Shown here piece by piece: positions 19,365 to 19,435 of a stretch of 19,435 bases of DNA. The stretch's first letter is position 1; every line of letters begins with the position of its first letter. The notes under the pieces are model-generated. The model was not told the DNA's origin and ran no database searches. It worked only from the letters and a program-made list of their open reading frames with translations. Both the position numbers and the translations under genes were made by a program. Source of the stretch: JBBDSH01 sp040905045 (GTDB lineage Bacteria > Pseudomonadota > Gammaproteobacteria > Eutrophobiales > Eutrophobiaceae); NCBI GenBank assembly GCA_040905045.1, contig JBBDSH010000087.1, forward strand, positions 1 to 19,435, read 5' to 3'.

Positions 19365-19435
19365 TCTACTGGATGCTGGTGTGCACCAGCATGCCTGCCC
19401 CGGCATGCAGTAAGCCGGGGACGGCTTCGGGATAC
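19365..19435. repeat. 71-bp direct repeat, copy 2, cut by the window end
   Basis: Identical to 19133-19203 to the last base of the window, so the repeat probably continues beyond it. It is preceded by TAAGGAATGGTTTG, similar to 16041-16055. Confidence 0.9.

Overview
The window looks like a chromosomal stretch of a free-living gammaproteobacterium. It is moderately GC-rich with dense housekeeping and accessory genes, and its families are typical of that class: a Bax-type glucosaminidase, DUF3014, DUF1499, pirin, OsmC and the DUF485/ActP acetate symporter pair. The genus cannot be named from sequence alone. No rRNA, tRNA, CRISPR array, phage module or transposase gene was seen. I found 17 protein genes, 13 of them on the minus strand.

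Layout. 1-2184: a tandem-domain OsmC protein and a dienelactone-hydrolase-type enzyme, both minus strand. 2388-3242: a transglutaminase-like protein, plus strand. 3502-5668: a minus-strand cluster of a tiny proline-rich protein, a DUF3014 protein, a small two-helix membrane protein with a prepilin-like N-terminus, and a DUF1499 membrane protein. 6000-7929: a Bax-like cell-wall hydrolase and a polysaccharide deacetylase, tail to tail with overlapping ends. 8318-11124: a membrane diguanylate cyclase and a Tat-exported amidase. 11508-12681: a secreted SH3b protein and, divergently, a yeast-type cytosine deaminase. 12875-13969: a single-chain fusion of c-type cytochrome and outer-membrane barrel, with a textbook FNR-type promoter. 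14264-15843: divergent pirin and OsmC genes. 16363-18958: mug-like DNA glycosylase, DUF485 protein and acetate symporter ActP.

The noncoding DNA is the most unusual part. At least seven genes are followed by arrays of 7-bp repeats in gene-sense orientation. In most of them the first heptad contains or directly abuts the stop codon. There are two main sequence classes, CAAGGTT-like and TGAGGAG-like, plus a weaker third. Between genes lie several nonautonomous repeat elements: a 154-bp palindromic element in two copies whose arms co-vary, a 143-bp element inserted into another palindrome with a TG/TG flank, three pairs of inverted 9-bp repeat arms, a 60-bp repeat pair, REP-like hairpins, and a 71-bp direct repeat at the right edge.

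How the genes work together: redox and stress functions recur (two OsmC proteins, pirin, the cytochrome-barrel protein under a predicted oxygen-responsive promoter). Envelope functions also recur (Bax, deacetylase, SH3b, DUF3014). Apart from DUF485-ActP and the 5668-4368 cluster there is little sign of one pathway. The best candidates for something new are the stop-codon-anchored heptads and the cytochrome-barrel protein with its FNR-class promoter.
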